From: Pseudomonadota bacterium
Lineage (GTDB): Bacteria; Pseudomonadota; Gammaproteobacteria; Burkholderiales; SG8-39
Direction of reading: 5' to 3'
Assembly (NCBI GenBank): GCA_021848555.1
Contig: JAJZUN010000177.1
Coordinates: 1 to 6,360 of the forward strand
DNA: 6,360 nt
A program made the translations under genes and the position numbers. The notes beneath the pieces were generated by a model that saw nothing but the letters and a program-made list of their open reading frames with translations, did not search any database and had not been told where the DNA came from. Positions 1-6,051 of the stretch are shown here, piece by piece. Numbering within the stretch: the first letter of the stretch is position 1; each line of letters starts with the position of its first letter.

Positions 1-287
1 CGAAGCTTGCGCTGACCGCGATTTCCGCCTACAGCGCCAAGCCGCTGGGCATGATACTGCGGCTGGGATTCATCGGCATGGCGGCGGCGGCTCTCCTGTT
101 GCTCCAGGCCTTGTATTCGTGGTTCAACGGGATCGCGGTATCGGGCTGGACGTCGCTGACGGTGGTTGTGCTATTCTTCGGCTCCGCGAATCTGCTTGCG
201 CTGGGCGTGCTCGGCGTGTACCTCGCCGAGTTGTTCGATGAAATCAAGGCGCGGCCCGAGTATCTGATCGGGGACGAACTGCGGTGA
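1..287 (+). CDS. GtrB/DPM1-like family 2 glycosyltransferase, C-terminal fragment
   Basis: This is the 3' end of a gene that begins outside the window. The frame is open from base 3 (KLALTAISAYSAKPLG...) and stops with TGA at 285-287, leaving 94 visible codons. The visible part has two hydrophobic segments, roughly MILRLGFIGMAAAALLLLQ and LTVVVLFFGSANLLALGVLG, followed by a charged cytosolic tail with YLAELFDEIKARPEYLI. This arrangement is the hallmark of the C-terminus of bacterial GtrB/DPM1-like enzymes, whose tails usually read GEYLGRIYDEVKRRPLYIV. Family members transfer a sugar from a nucleotide sugar to polyprenyl phosphate at the inner membrane. The catalytic GT-A domain lies upstream and cannot be inspected, so the donor sugar is unknown. 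A GtrA-like protein, the usual partner, lies about 4.8 kb downstream (5130-5555). The family call is confident; the specificity is not. Confidence 0.85.
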   Translation, partial: KLALTAISAYSAKPLGMILRLGFIGMAAAALLLLQALYSWFNGIAVSGWTSLTVVVLFFGSANLLALGVLGVYLAELFDEIKARPEYLIGDELR

Positions 288-296
288 CCTGACGCC

Positions 297-318
297 GTAC
301 CGGAATCGGTGCCGGTAC
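297..318. repeat. Inverted repeat after the glycosyltransferase gene
   Basis: GTACCGG (297-303) and CCGGTAC (312-318) are perfect inverted arms of 7 bases around an 8-base loop, starting 9 bases after the TGA at 285-287. The position fits a transcription terminator, but no run of T follows (TCAAGTTGC). It could be a factor-dependent stop, an mRNA-stabilising hairpin or a protein-binding site. Confidence 0.35.
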
Positions 319-429
319 TCAAGTTGCATCGATGCGTTTGGCCCAAATGGCCCATGGGCGATAGCGCGAACACAAGTAATCTGGGCAATGTGTGACTTTG
401 TGCAAGCTAGTCAAGAAAAATGGCCTAGA

Positions 430-441
430 GTGCAATTGCAC
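430..441. repeat. 12-base perfect palindrome
   Basis: GTGCAATTGCAC is a perfect 12-base palindrome in the AT-richer intergenic region. It is symmetric, has no loop, and so looks more like a dimeric protein-binding site than an RNA hairpin. No regulator family could be assigned from the sequence. Confidence 0.35.
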
Positions 442-551
442 AGCCAAATAAAGTATGGTAGTTTTCCTGCAGTTCTGGGCAGTGTCTAGACTAAGTTTGA
501 AATAGCCCTCGGTAAGCTGGTTGTTGGGCCGAAGAACCGAAGTCAGGGCAA

Positions 552-565
552 TTGACATCAATCAA
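552..565. promoter_or_regulatory. Candidate FNR/Anr-type operator
   Basis: TTGAC-ATCA-ATCAA matches the FNR/CRP-family anaerobic box TTGAT-N4-ATCAA at 9 of 10 defined positions. Its centre lies about 40 bases before the lipoprotein start codon at 599. That is too close for classic activation at -41.5 unless the transcript is almost leaderless, so a repressive role or chance is possible. The box begins with TTGACA, which also resembles a -35 element, but no good -10 follows at 16-18 bases. A single match of this size can arise by chance. Confidence 0.3.
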
Positions 566-580
566 GATCGAACATCGATC
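566..580. repeat. Short inverted repeat before the lipoprotein RBS
   Basis: GATCGA (566-571) and TCGATC (575-580) are perfect 6-base inverted arms separated by ACA. The element sits between the FNR-like box and the ribosome binding site at 587-592. It could be an operator or a small leader hairpin; the sequence alone does not decide. Confidence 0.25.
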
Positions 581-586
581 GACCAC

Positions 587-592
587 GGGGAG
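587..592 (+). promoter_or_regulatory. Ribosome binding site fixing the lipoprotein start
   Basis: GGGGAG lies 6 bases before the ATG at 599. It selects that start over the in-frame ATG at 521 and the ATG at 611, neither of which has a comparable site. The 599 start also gives a normal-length lipoprotein signal peptide. Confidence 0.75.
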
Positions 593-598
593 TTTTAT

Positions 599-2923
599 AT
601 GAACGCTCGAATGAAATTTGTTCTTACACCGCTCGCGGCTGCCGTAATCGGTAGCTTGGCTGTTTATGGTTGCGGTTCCGGCGCCGAAGCTCCGCCACCC
701 GTCCCCACCGCGACGGTCGTGGCCCCGGTGGTGAACACCCCGCTCAAGGACGTCACCGTGACCCTGACCTGTGCCGACGGCAAGCTCGGCGGCACTGGCA
801 CCGCGGTAAACGGCAGCGTATCCATCCTCGTCCAGACCACCTGCGCCACGCCATTCACCCTGGCGGTTTCCGGCACCGGCACCATGGCGGGTCCCGACCT
901 CGTATTCGGCACCGCTGACGACGAAGCCTACGATTCGGCCACGCGCACGGCGCTGAAATCCATAGTCCAGACCGGCGACTTGAGCGCCGCGGTCACCTCG
1001 GGCGCCACTGTAACCGCGCCCTCGATCACCGCGCTGACGACCATGGTTGCGGAAACCGTCGCCAAGGCCAACCCCACTACCGCCGAAGTCGACGCCGCCA
1101 AAGCTACCGTCGCGACCGTAACCGGAGTCGCCGCGACCGACCTGTACAAGAACCCGATGACCAATGGCGACGTGTTCAAGGCGGCGACGCTGGTCAACGA
1201 ACTGGTTGCGAGCGGCATCAAAGCCGATCCGACCCAGACGCCCGCCGGCCTGGTCAAGGCCATGGCCGCAACCACCACGGCCAAGCTGACCGACGCCACC
1301 CTTGATCCGGCCAAATTGATGGGCCTGAGCACCGCGAACGCGGCCATCGTGCAGGCGCAGACGTCCACCATACAGGCCAAGGCCGACGCGATGAAGGTAG
1401 TCGCCGGTGCGGTCACCGCCAACGTGGCCGTCGCCGACCAGCCAACACTGACACCCGTCGATGCCGGCAGAGCCCTGGCCGCAGCCCTCGCAGGCGCGCA
1501 AGCCAGCGACGCAGCAGCCGCGATCGCGAAAGCGAAGCTTTCGCAGGACACGATGAAGCAGATGGGCGTCGAAATGGACGCGCTGAGGAAGGACACCACC
1601 GTCGCTGCAACCGACCTTCCGGCCAAGATGGCCGCGGTGGTCCAGGGGCTGGAAGCGGTACGCATCGATCAGGATGCGGGCATCACGGCAGCCGTGGGCA
1701 CTCCGGCGCAGATCGCCACCGCGGGGCAGCAGGCGAGCGGCATGGTCGTTGGTTCAGCGCCGGCTTTGCGCACGACGGTGACCGGCGCTACGGTCACTAA
1801 CCTGCAAACCAGCGGCTACATGGAGGGTGCTGCAGCGTCGATCATCAGCCAGATCGATCCCACGAAGATTGCGGCTGCCGTGACGGCCGCCGGCGGCGAC
1901 GCCACCAAGATCGACTTTACCAGCGTTGTGGTCGCGGGCGTGGATCCGACGAAACTCGCTACCACCGCCACAACGGCCGGAACCGCGGCATCGACCCTGG
2001 CCCTGACCGCGCCGACCGCACTAGCCAGTTATCCGGCGCTTGCGAGCCAGGTCGTCGGCATGGTTATCGGCCGCGCTACCGGCACGAACCAGTTGGCCAG
2101 CGCCAATCTGCAGGCCTGGGTCAATGCCATCGGCACCGCGCTGGCGGCAAACAGCCCGACCCTGCTCAACCCCGGCTCCGTAGGCGAAGCATTCGAGAAA
2201 CTCCAGCCGAACCTCGCAGCGGTACCGGGCACGCTGACGATGACCTTGGCGGCCGAGATGATGTTCACACCGTCGACCACGCCGATCACGCCGACGCTGC
2301 CGACTGAAACGACGACCACGGCTGCCACGACCACTACCACGGCCGCGGCAACCACTACCACGGCTGCTGCGACGACCACCACGGCCGCGGCGACCACCAC
2401 TACAGCGGCTCCGACGACCACTACGGCAGTGGTAGTCGTTACCACCACGACGGCGACGACGACCAGCAGCACGACGTCCACCACTGCACCTAGCAATCCT
2501 TCTCTGAGTCTTGGCGTTGCCACGCCCACCGGCACGTTTGCCGATGAGAAGACCGGTCTAGGCGTGCTGGCCGCAGGTGCCGTGAACTACACGGGCGGGG
2601 TTGTCACGTTTGGCCCGTACACGGTAACCGGGTTGTCGGCTGCGACCACTATGGGGACGACCGGAGCCGTCGGCACCTATACCAAGTTCAGCGTGAACGG
2701 TGGTGCTTACGCAGCTTCCGGCTCCGTAAGCAATGGCGACACGATCACGGTCCAGTTTGACCTCCCGACATACTGGACGGACGCGGGTCCGTTCGGGTTC
2801 TCGCAAACCTTCAACCCGAGAATTCGCCAGACCGCAGCAACCACCATCTTCCAAAGCTTCAACGCGAAACTGTGTTCAGATCCGGCAACGCCGCCGGAGA
2901 CTGGCAATAGCCAATGTAAGTAA
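599..2923 (+). CDS. Large Thr/Ala-rich predicted lipoprotein with TTTTAAA linker
   Basis: This gene encodes 774 residues. The N-terminus (MNARMK, a hydrophobic stretch, then LAVYGC) is a lipoprotein signal peptide with the lipidated Cys at 25; the Tyr at -2 is somewhat unusual. Residues about 45-95 (C58 and C82 could pair) look like a small beta domain of the carboxypeptidase-regulatory or Ig-like type. Around residue 140, a stretch with SITALTTMVAETV resembles the PLTTLVA helical segment that follows such domains in other surface proteins. Residues about 200-560 are Ala/Thr/Val-rich and probably helical. A Thr/Ala tandem linker spans about 571-632. The final 142 residues form a beta-type domain with FSVNGGAYAASGSVSNGDTI (697-716), a motif I recall from repeated beta-sandwich domains of bacterial surface proteins, and two late Cys (759, 773). 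It is probably an envelope-anchored or surface structural protein. No catalytic motif is visible, and the exact function is unknown. A strong terminator follows, so it is probably transcribed alone. Confidence 0.8.
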   Translation: MNARMKFVLTPLAAAVIGSLAVYGCGSGAEAPPPVPTATVVAPVVNTPLKDVTVTLTCADGKLGGTGTAVNGSVSILVQTTCATPFTLAVSGTGTMAGPDLVFGTADDEAYDSATRTALKSIVQTGDLSAAVTSGATVTAPSITALTTMVAETVAKANPTTAEVDAAKATVATVTGVAATDLYKNPMTNGDVFKAATLVNELVASGIKADPTQTPAGLVKAMAATTTAKLTDATLDPAKLMGLSTANAAIVQAQTSTIQAKADAMKVVAGAVTANVAVADQPTLTPVDAGRALAAALAGAQASDAAAAIAKAKLSQDTMKQMGVEMDALRKDTTVAATDLPAKMAAVVQGLEAVRIDQDAGITAAVGTPAQIATAGQQASGMVVGSAPALRTTVTGATVTNLQTSGYMEGAAASIISQIDPTKIAAAVTAAGGDATKIDFTSVVVAGVDPTKLATTATTAGTAASTLALTAPTALASYPALASQVVGMVIGRATGTNQLASANLQAWVNAIGTALAANSPTLLNPGSVGEAFEKLQPNLAAVPGTLTMTLAAEMMFTPSTTPITPTLPTETTTTAATTTTTAAATTTTAAATTTTAAATTTTAAPTTTTAVVVVTTTTATTTSSTTSTTAPSNPSLSLGVATPTGTFADEKTGLGVLAAGAVNYTGGVVTFGPYTVTGLSAATTMGTTGAVGTYTKFSVNGGAYAASGSVSNGDTITVQFDLPTYWTDAGPFGFSQTFNPRIRQTAATTIFQSFNAKLCSDPATPPETGNSQCK
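2309..2434 (+). repeat. Tandem 21-base (7-residue) TTTTAAA coding repeat
   Basis: Within the lipoprotein, four full units of 21 bases (2330-2350, 2351-2371, 2372-2392, 2393-2413) encode TTTTAAA, TTTTAAA, TTTTAAA and TTTTAAP. They are flanked by a partial unit (from 2309) and a decayed unit (2414-2434, TTTTAVV) that runs into VVTTTTATTTSSTTSTTA. Units differ mostly at third codon positions, so the protein pattern is kept while the DNA has diverged. It is probably a flexible or extended linker between the helical middle and the C-terminal domain. Similar Thr-rich linkers can be glycosylated, but nothing here proves that. Confidence 0.85.
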
Positions 2924-2957
2924 AGCACAGCGTAACACCAGGAAGACCTGCAGTTTG

Positions 2958-2987
2958 AAGCCGCCCCTTCGGGGGCGGTTTCATTTG
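2958..2987 (+). terminator. Rho-independent terminator with UUCG loop
   Basis: CCGCCCC (2961-2967) pairs with GGGGCGG (2972-2978) around a TTCG loop closed by C-G, the very stable cUUCGg tetraloop. The stem extends through G-T and A-T pairs (2958-2960 with 2979-2981) and ends in TTTCATTT. It starts 34 bases after the lipoprotein stop and separates that gene from the downstream operon. Confidence 0.9.
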
Positions 2988-2993
2988 GTGCGC

Positions 2994-2999
2994 TAGAAT
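2994..2999 (+). promoter_or_regulatory. Candidate -10 element for the downstream operon
   Basis: TAGAAT matches TATAAT at 5 of 6 positions and lies just past the terminator, about 64 bases before the next start codon. No good -35 sits 15-19 bases upstream, because that place is filled by the terminator stem. A promoter somewhere in 2988-3062 is expected since a terminator precedes the operon, but this element is only a candidate. Confidence 0.3.
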
Positions 3000-3062
3000 A
3001 AATGGCGCGGTTGCAGGTATGATTGCTGACGGTCCATCACTGCGAATTTATTCAGGATGCAT

Positions 3063-3359
3063 ATGAAAGCACGAACGCTATCGGATATTGTGTTGTGTCT
3101 GTGCTTGGTAAGCGCGCAGCCGCTGCTCGCGGCAGATCCGGTGCAGCAGCAGCCCGCGCAGAAAGCCGCTGCCCCGCAGCCCGATTTTTCTCCGCCGCCG
3201 GTGCCGGAATTCATGCTGCGCAAGCCGGCGAAACCGCTCACGCTGGAGGAAATGCAGAAGCAGGCGGACGAAGCGGCACGGCGCGCGCGCGCCGAGCGCG
3301 ACAAGAGTGCGCCGACCGGGAAATCGCCCACCAAGGCCGGCGATGACAGGATGAAATGA
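3063..3359 (+). CDS. Small secreted Pro/Ala-rich protein of unknown function
   Basis: This gene encodes 98 residues. I chose the ATG at 3063 because AGG (3054-3056) then sits 6 bases upstream; the in-frame ATG at 3057 would touch that motif. A Sec signal peptide (MKARTLSD, then IVLCLCLVSAQPLLA) is followed by a probable cleavage near residues 23-24. The mature part has a Gln/Ala/Pro-rich stretch, then PPPVPEFMLRKPAKPLTLEEM, then a charged Ala/Arg/Glu helix that could form a short coiled coil, and a Lys-rich tail. I do not recognise a family. Its TGA overlaps the ATG of the CAP-domain gene by four bases (ATGA, 3356-3359), so the two are probably translationally coupled and may act together, for example as a periplasmic accessory. 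That role is inference only. Confidence 0.75.
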   Translation: MKARTLSDIVLCLCLVSAQPLLAADPVQQQPAQKAAAPQPDFSPPPVPEFMLRKPAKPLTLEEMQKQADEAARRARAERDKSAPTGKSPTKAGDDRMK

Positions 3360-5104
3360 GCTGGAACCTGCCTGCTGCGCTTTGCGCCGGCACCAGGCTG
3401 GTCGCGCTGCTCGCAGTATTCGTTGCGTCGCCCTGCGCGGCGCAATCGGATTGGGGCACCTCGGCGCAGGAGGAAGCGCTGGCGCGCGCGCGGGTCGATC
3501 TGCGCCGCAGCCAGATCGGGCTTCCGGCTCTGGCCTTGAACGCGCAACTCGAAACCGCGGCGCGCGGCCATGCCAACTATCTCGCAGTCAATAATCTGAG
3601 CGGTCACTTTCAGAATCAAGCGCAGTATCCATCCGGATTTACCGGCAACAGCCCCAGCGACAGGATCAAGAACGCCGGCTATGTCGCCTGGGCTACCGGC
3701 GAAGTCATCGCGCGCGGGCCTTTCCACGGGGAAGACGCCGTCGACAGCCTGATCCAGGCGATCTATCACCGCACGGCGATCTTCGGCACCGCCTTCGATG
3801 AGCAGGGCGCGGGCATCAGCCAGGGCAGCCAGGGCATCACGGTAATCAACTTCGGTACCCAAAAATATCCGCAGCCCAGTGCGCCCGCCGGTTGGGTCGG
3901 CGTCTATCCCTATGATGGACAGACCGGGATTGCCGTCGATTTCTATTCCCAGGAAGAAAGTCCCAGTCCGATACCGACCAGCCTGAACCTGAACCGAGTG
4001 GGCTATCCAGTCAGCCTGCACATCGACGACGCGCGCACCCTGTCCGTCAGCAGTTTCACACTCGCCCCGGTGGATGCCGGCGGAAACACGTTGCAGCTCC
4101 TGCCGACACTACTTTTGACGAAGGCCGGAGGCGATGTTCACATGCCAGCTTCCGCTGCGGCGATCGTGCCGCTCGGCGTGCTCGCCTACGGCACCACCTA
4201 TGAAGCGAATTTCAGCGGCAGCGCGGACGGGGTGCCGCTGACGAAGACCTGGCGCTTCACCACGGCCCCCTATACCCCGCTGGCGATCGCAGGGCCGTCG
4301 ACAGCCTATGTCGGCGATACGGTGGCGCTGAAATTCAGCGGCGGCAGCGGGCGCTACGCCAACGTCGGCTACAGCTACACGGCGCAGCTAAGCCAGCCCG
4401 GCTGGATAGGCGAGGACGGATTCGGTTTTCACGCGGATACGACTGGCACGATCGCCATAACCGTTACCGATGGGGAAAACACCGAAGCGACGCTGCCGCT
4501 GGTGATCAAGACTGCCGCGGAAAAGCTGCTGCCGCTCGCAGCCGGCTGGAACCTGGTGGGCAACAGCACCAGCATCGCGCTGACGGCGGGAACCTTGTTC
4601 GGCGGCGACGCGGCCAAAGTGACGACCGTATGGAAGTGGCTGCCCACCGCAAGCAAATGGGCCTTTTATGCGCCGTCGCTGCCCGACGGCGGCGCCGCCT
4701 ATGCCGCGAGCAAGGGCTACGCGTTCCTGACCACGATCAGCCCCGGGGACGGCTTCTGGGTCAACGCGAATGCGGCATTCATGGTGCAACTGCCAGCGGG
4801 GGCAGCCGTGTCTTCCGCTGCGCTGCGCTCGACGCTGGGCACAGGCTGGAACCTGGTCGCCGTCGGGGACAACCGCGCGCCGCGCGGCTTCAACCAGGTC
4901 GTCGGCCCGCCAAGTGCAGAAAGCATACCGATCAATCTGACGTCGCTCTGGGCCTGGGACAACCCGGGCAGCCACTGGTATTTCTATGCGCCCAGCCTGG
5001 ACCAGAGCGGCAGCCTGGCCAGCTACGTTCAGCAAAAGAGCTACCTCGATTTCGGCGCTAAGACGCTGGATCCGGTCACGGGATTTTGGGTAAACCGGCC
5101 CTGA
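3356..5104 (+). CDS. Secreted CAP-domain protein with Ig-like domains and two C-terminal GWNLV repeats
   Basis: This gene encodes 582 residues. AGGA at 3348-3351 serves the ATG at 3356. A signal peptide ends near residues 28-30 (ASPCAAQ). Residues about 38-170 form a CAP (SCP/PR-1, YkwD-like) domain: it shows ARVDLRR, LPAL, H72 in ARGHANYL, SGH (H84), FTGNSPSDRIKNAGY, TGEVI (E116) and IYHR (H138), the spacing expected of the His/Glu cavity residues. Residues about 180-303 look like an SbsA/Big_5-type Ig-like domain (YPYDGQTGI... to WRFTT), and about 306-387 like a second Ig-like domain. Two C-terminal repeats start at G397 and G497, and the protein ends in FWVNRP. Bacterial CAP proteins are exported and have varied, often unknown, roles. 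The domain order suggests an extracellular or envelope protein. The substrate or partner is unknown. It lies second in a probable four-gene operon. Confidence 0.88.
   Translation: MSWNLPAALCAGTRLVALLAVFVASPCAAQSDWGTSAQEEALARARVDLRRSQIGLPALALNAQLETAARGHANYLAVNNLSGHFQNQAQYPSGFTGNSPSDRIKNAGYVAWATGEVIARGPFHGEDAVDSLIQAIYHRTAIFGTAFDEQGAGISQGSQGITVINFGTQKYPQPSAPAGWVGVYPYDGQTGIAVDFYSQEESPSPIPTSLNLNRVGYPVSLHIDDARTLSVSSFTLAPVDAGGNTLQLLPTLLLTKAGGDVHMPASAAAIVPLGVLAYGTTYEANFSGSADGVPLTKTWRFTTAPYTPLAIAGPSTAYVGDTVALKFSGGSGRYANVGYSYTAQLSQPGWIGEDGFGFHADTTGTIAITVTDGENTEATLPLVIKTAAEKLLPLAAGWNLVGNSTSIALTAGTLFGGDAAKVTTVWKWLPTASKWAFYAPSLPDGGAAYAASKGYAFLTTISPGDGFWVNANAAFMVQLPAGAAVSSAALRSTLGTGWNLVAVGDNRAPRGFNQVVGPPSAESIPINLTSLWAWDNPGSHWYFYAPSLDQSGSLASYVQQKSYLDFGAKTLDPVTGFWVNRP
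4544..5098 (+). repeat. Two C-terminal GWNLV...FWVN protein repeats
   Basis: The CAP protein carries two related units, residues about 397-473 and 497-580, starting exactly 300 bases apart (4544 and 4844). Each opens with GWNLV, has a central W-W/F block (VWKWLPTASKWAFYAPSL versus LWAWDNPGSHWYFYAPSL) and closes with GFWVN. The opening 14 bases, GGCTGGAACCTGGT, are identical; the rest has diverged, so the duplication is old. I recall similar units at the C-termini of other betaproteobacterial exported proteins, but cannot name the domain family. Confidence 0.8.
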
Positions 5105-5129
5105 TTGACATGCCCTGCAGATCCGCTCG

Positions 5130-5555
5130 ATGGGAAAGATCGATGGGAGCGCATCCGGCTTGATCGCACTGCTGCGCCAGTTCGTCAAGTTCACCGGCGT
5201 CGGTTTCGCCTCCGCGATCGGCCACTACGGCTTGCTGATCGCGCTGGTCCAGCTCGCGGCGGTGCCGGCGGTGCCAGCCTCGGCCGCGGGCGCCCTGCTC
5301 GGCGCGGTGATCAACTACAGCCTCAACTATCGCTATACTTTCCGCAGCACGCGGCAACACCGCGAGGCGGTGCTGCGCTTTGCCGTGATCGCCGCGGTCG
5401 GTCTGGCGCTCAACACGCTGTTCATGTGGATCGGCGTCGTCCTCATCGGGGCGCATTATCTGCTCAGCCAGGTCATCACCACGGTGCTGGTGCTGATATG
5501 GAGCTTTGCCGGCAACCGCTATTGGACATTTCGTTCCGCAGCAGGGATAGAATGA
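5130..5555 (+). CDS. GtrA-family membrane protein
   Basis: This gene encodes 141 residues. The ATG at 5130 is the first in frame after a stop at 5106-5108. Its ribosome binding site is weak, and a TTG at 5160 is a possible alternative. Four membrane segments are expected at about residues 18-41, 46-66, 82-104 and 108-128. Two internal halves each end with an aromatic-basic motif, NYSLNYRYTFRS (62-73) and GNRYWTFRS (128-136), the typical signature of GtrA-like proteins. The family is thought to move polyprenyl-linked sugars made by GtrB-like enzymes across the inner membrane, and a GtrB-like gene ends at 287. The gene starts 25 bases after the CAP gene and overlaps the pseudopilin gene by four bases (ATGA, 5552-5555), so it is probably co-transcribed with both. 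The transported sugar is unknown. Confidence 0.88.
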   Translation: MGKIDGSASGLIALLRQFVKFTGVGFASAIGHYGLLIALVQLAAVPAVPASAAGALLGAVINYSLNYRYTFRSTRQHREAVLRFAVIAAVGLALNTLFMWIGVVLIGAHYLLSQVITTVLVLIWSFAGNRYWTFRSAAGIE

Positions 5556-6034
5556 CGCCTGTTCATTCCTTGCATGGCGGCGTCATGAGCATCATCACTT
5601 GCCCGCAACCCCGGCCGGGTGTGCGCCGCGCCGTCGCGCGCGGATTTACGCTGCTCGAACTGCTGGTGGTCATGGTGATCATCGGCCTGCTGGCAGGCTA
5701 TGTGGCGCCGAAGTATTTCTCCCAGATCGGCAAGTCCGAGGTCAAAGTGGCGCGGGCCCAGATCGACGCGCTGGAAAAGGCGCTCGATCAGTACCGTCTG
5801 GACGTCGGCCGCTATCCGAGTTCCGAGCAGGGACTGGCGGCGCTGATGACGCCGCCCGCCAACGAACCGAAGTGGCAGGGACCGTATCTCAAGAAAGCCG
5901 TTCCGCCCGACCCCTGGGGGCGCGCCTACATCTACCGCTTTCCGGGCGAGCACGGCGATCTCGACCTTTATTCCTACGGCCGCGACGGCCAGGCCGGCGG
6001 CAAAGGCGAGGACGCGGACATCACCAACTGGTGA
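5552..6034 (+). CDS. gspG: Type II secretion major pseudopilin, GspG-like
   Basis: From ATG 5552 this gene encodes 160 residues. The prepilin peptidase site is VARG/FTLLELLVVMVIIGLL, with Glu at mature position 5 and a hydrophobic helix that anchors the subunit and packs the pseudopilus core. The C-terminal half has DVGRYPSSEQGLAALM, PPDPWGRAYIYRFPG and the end SYGRDGQAGGKGEDADITNW, the conserved GspG calcium-binding loop. The mature length of 129 residues is close to normal for the family. The start is uncertain. ATG 5552 overlaps the GtrA stop and has AGGGA upstream but gives a 31-residue leader; ATG 5585 gives 20 residues; GTG 5621 gives a more typical 7 (VRRAVARG). No other type II secretion gene is visible, so the remaining parts must be encoded elsewhere or just outside the window. 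Confidence 0.9.
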   Translation: MTPVHSLHGGVMSIITCPQPRPGVRRAVARGFTLLELLVVMVIIGLLAGYVAPKYFSQIGKSEVKVARAQIDALEKALDQYRLDVGRYPSSEQGLAALMTPPANEPKWQGPYLKKAVPPDPWGRAYIYRFPGEHGDLDLYSYGRDGQAGGKGEDADITNW

Positions 6035-6051
6035 CCCGCCGCCGCGCAGTC

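Larger units (their letters stand above)
288..598. other. Intergenic region upstream of the lipoprotein gene
   Basis: This stretch of 311 bases has no convincing gene on either strand. It is clearly richer in A and T than the flanking genes. It holds an inverted repeat just after the glycosyltransferase stop, three perfect palindromes of 10-12 bases, a possible folded leader (505-549), an FNR-like box (552-565) and an inverted repeat (566-580) just ahead of the ribosome binding site. I found no -10/-35 pair good enough to call. The open frame of the lipoprotein extends back to an ATG at 521, but that start lacks a ribosome binding site and would put a charged extension before the signal peptide. 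Confidence 0.6.

Noticed and set aside
421..439. Sigma54 promoter (TGGC ... TTGC)
   Set aside because: TGGC at 421 and TTGC at 436 are four bases too far apart for the strict -24/-12 spacing.
552..580. Sigma70 promoter using TTGACA at 552
   Set aside because: The -35 is perfect, but hexamers 16-18 bases downstream match TATAAT at only about two positions, and the start point would fall on the ribosome binding site.
491..1665. Long minus-strand open frames opposite the lipoprotein
   Set aside because: They mirror the GC-rich, Ala/Thr codon pattern of the + strand gene, give Gly- or Val-rich products without recognisable domains, and lack ribosome binding sites.
2309..2490. CRISPR-like or satellite array
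   Set aside because: The repeat is in frame, has 21-base units without spacers, and encodes a regular Thr/Ala linker inside an intact gene.
2993..4021. Minus-strand open frame of 342 codons opposite the CAP gene
   Set aside because: It overlaps two genes with clear signal peptides and domains on the + strand and shows no domain of its own; it is an antisense shadow.
5105..5551. N-terminal extension of the gspG frame over the whole GtrA gene
   Set aside because: The frame is open, but its product here is Arg-rich without a domain, while the other frame encodes a clear GtrA protein. A pseudopilin leader cannot be that long.
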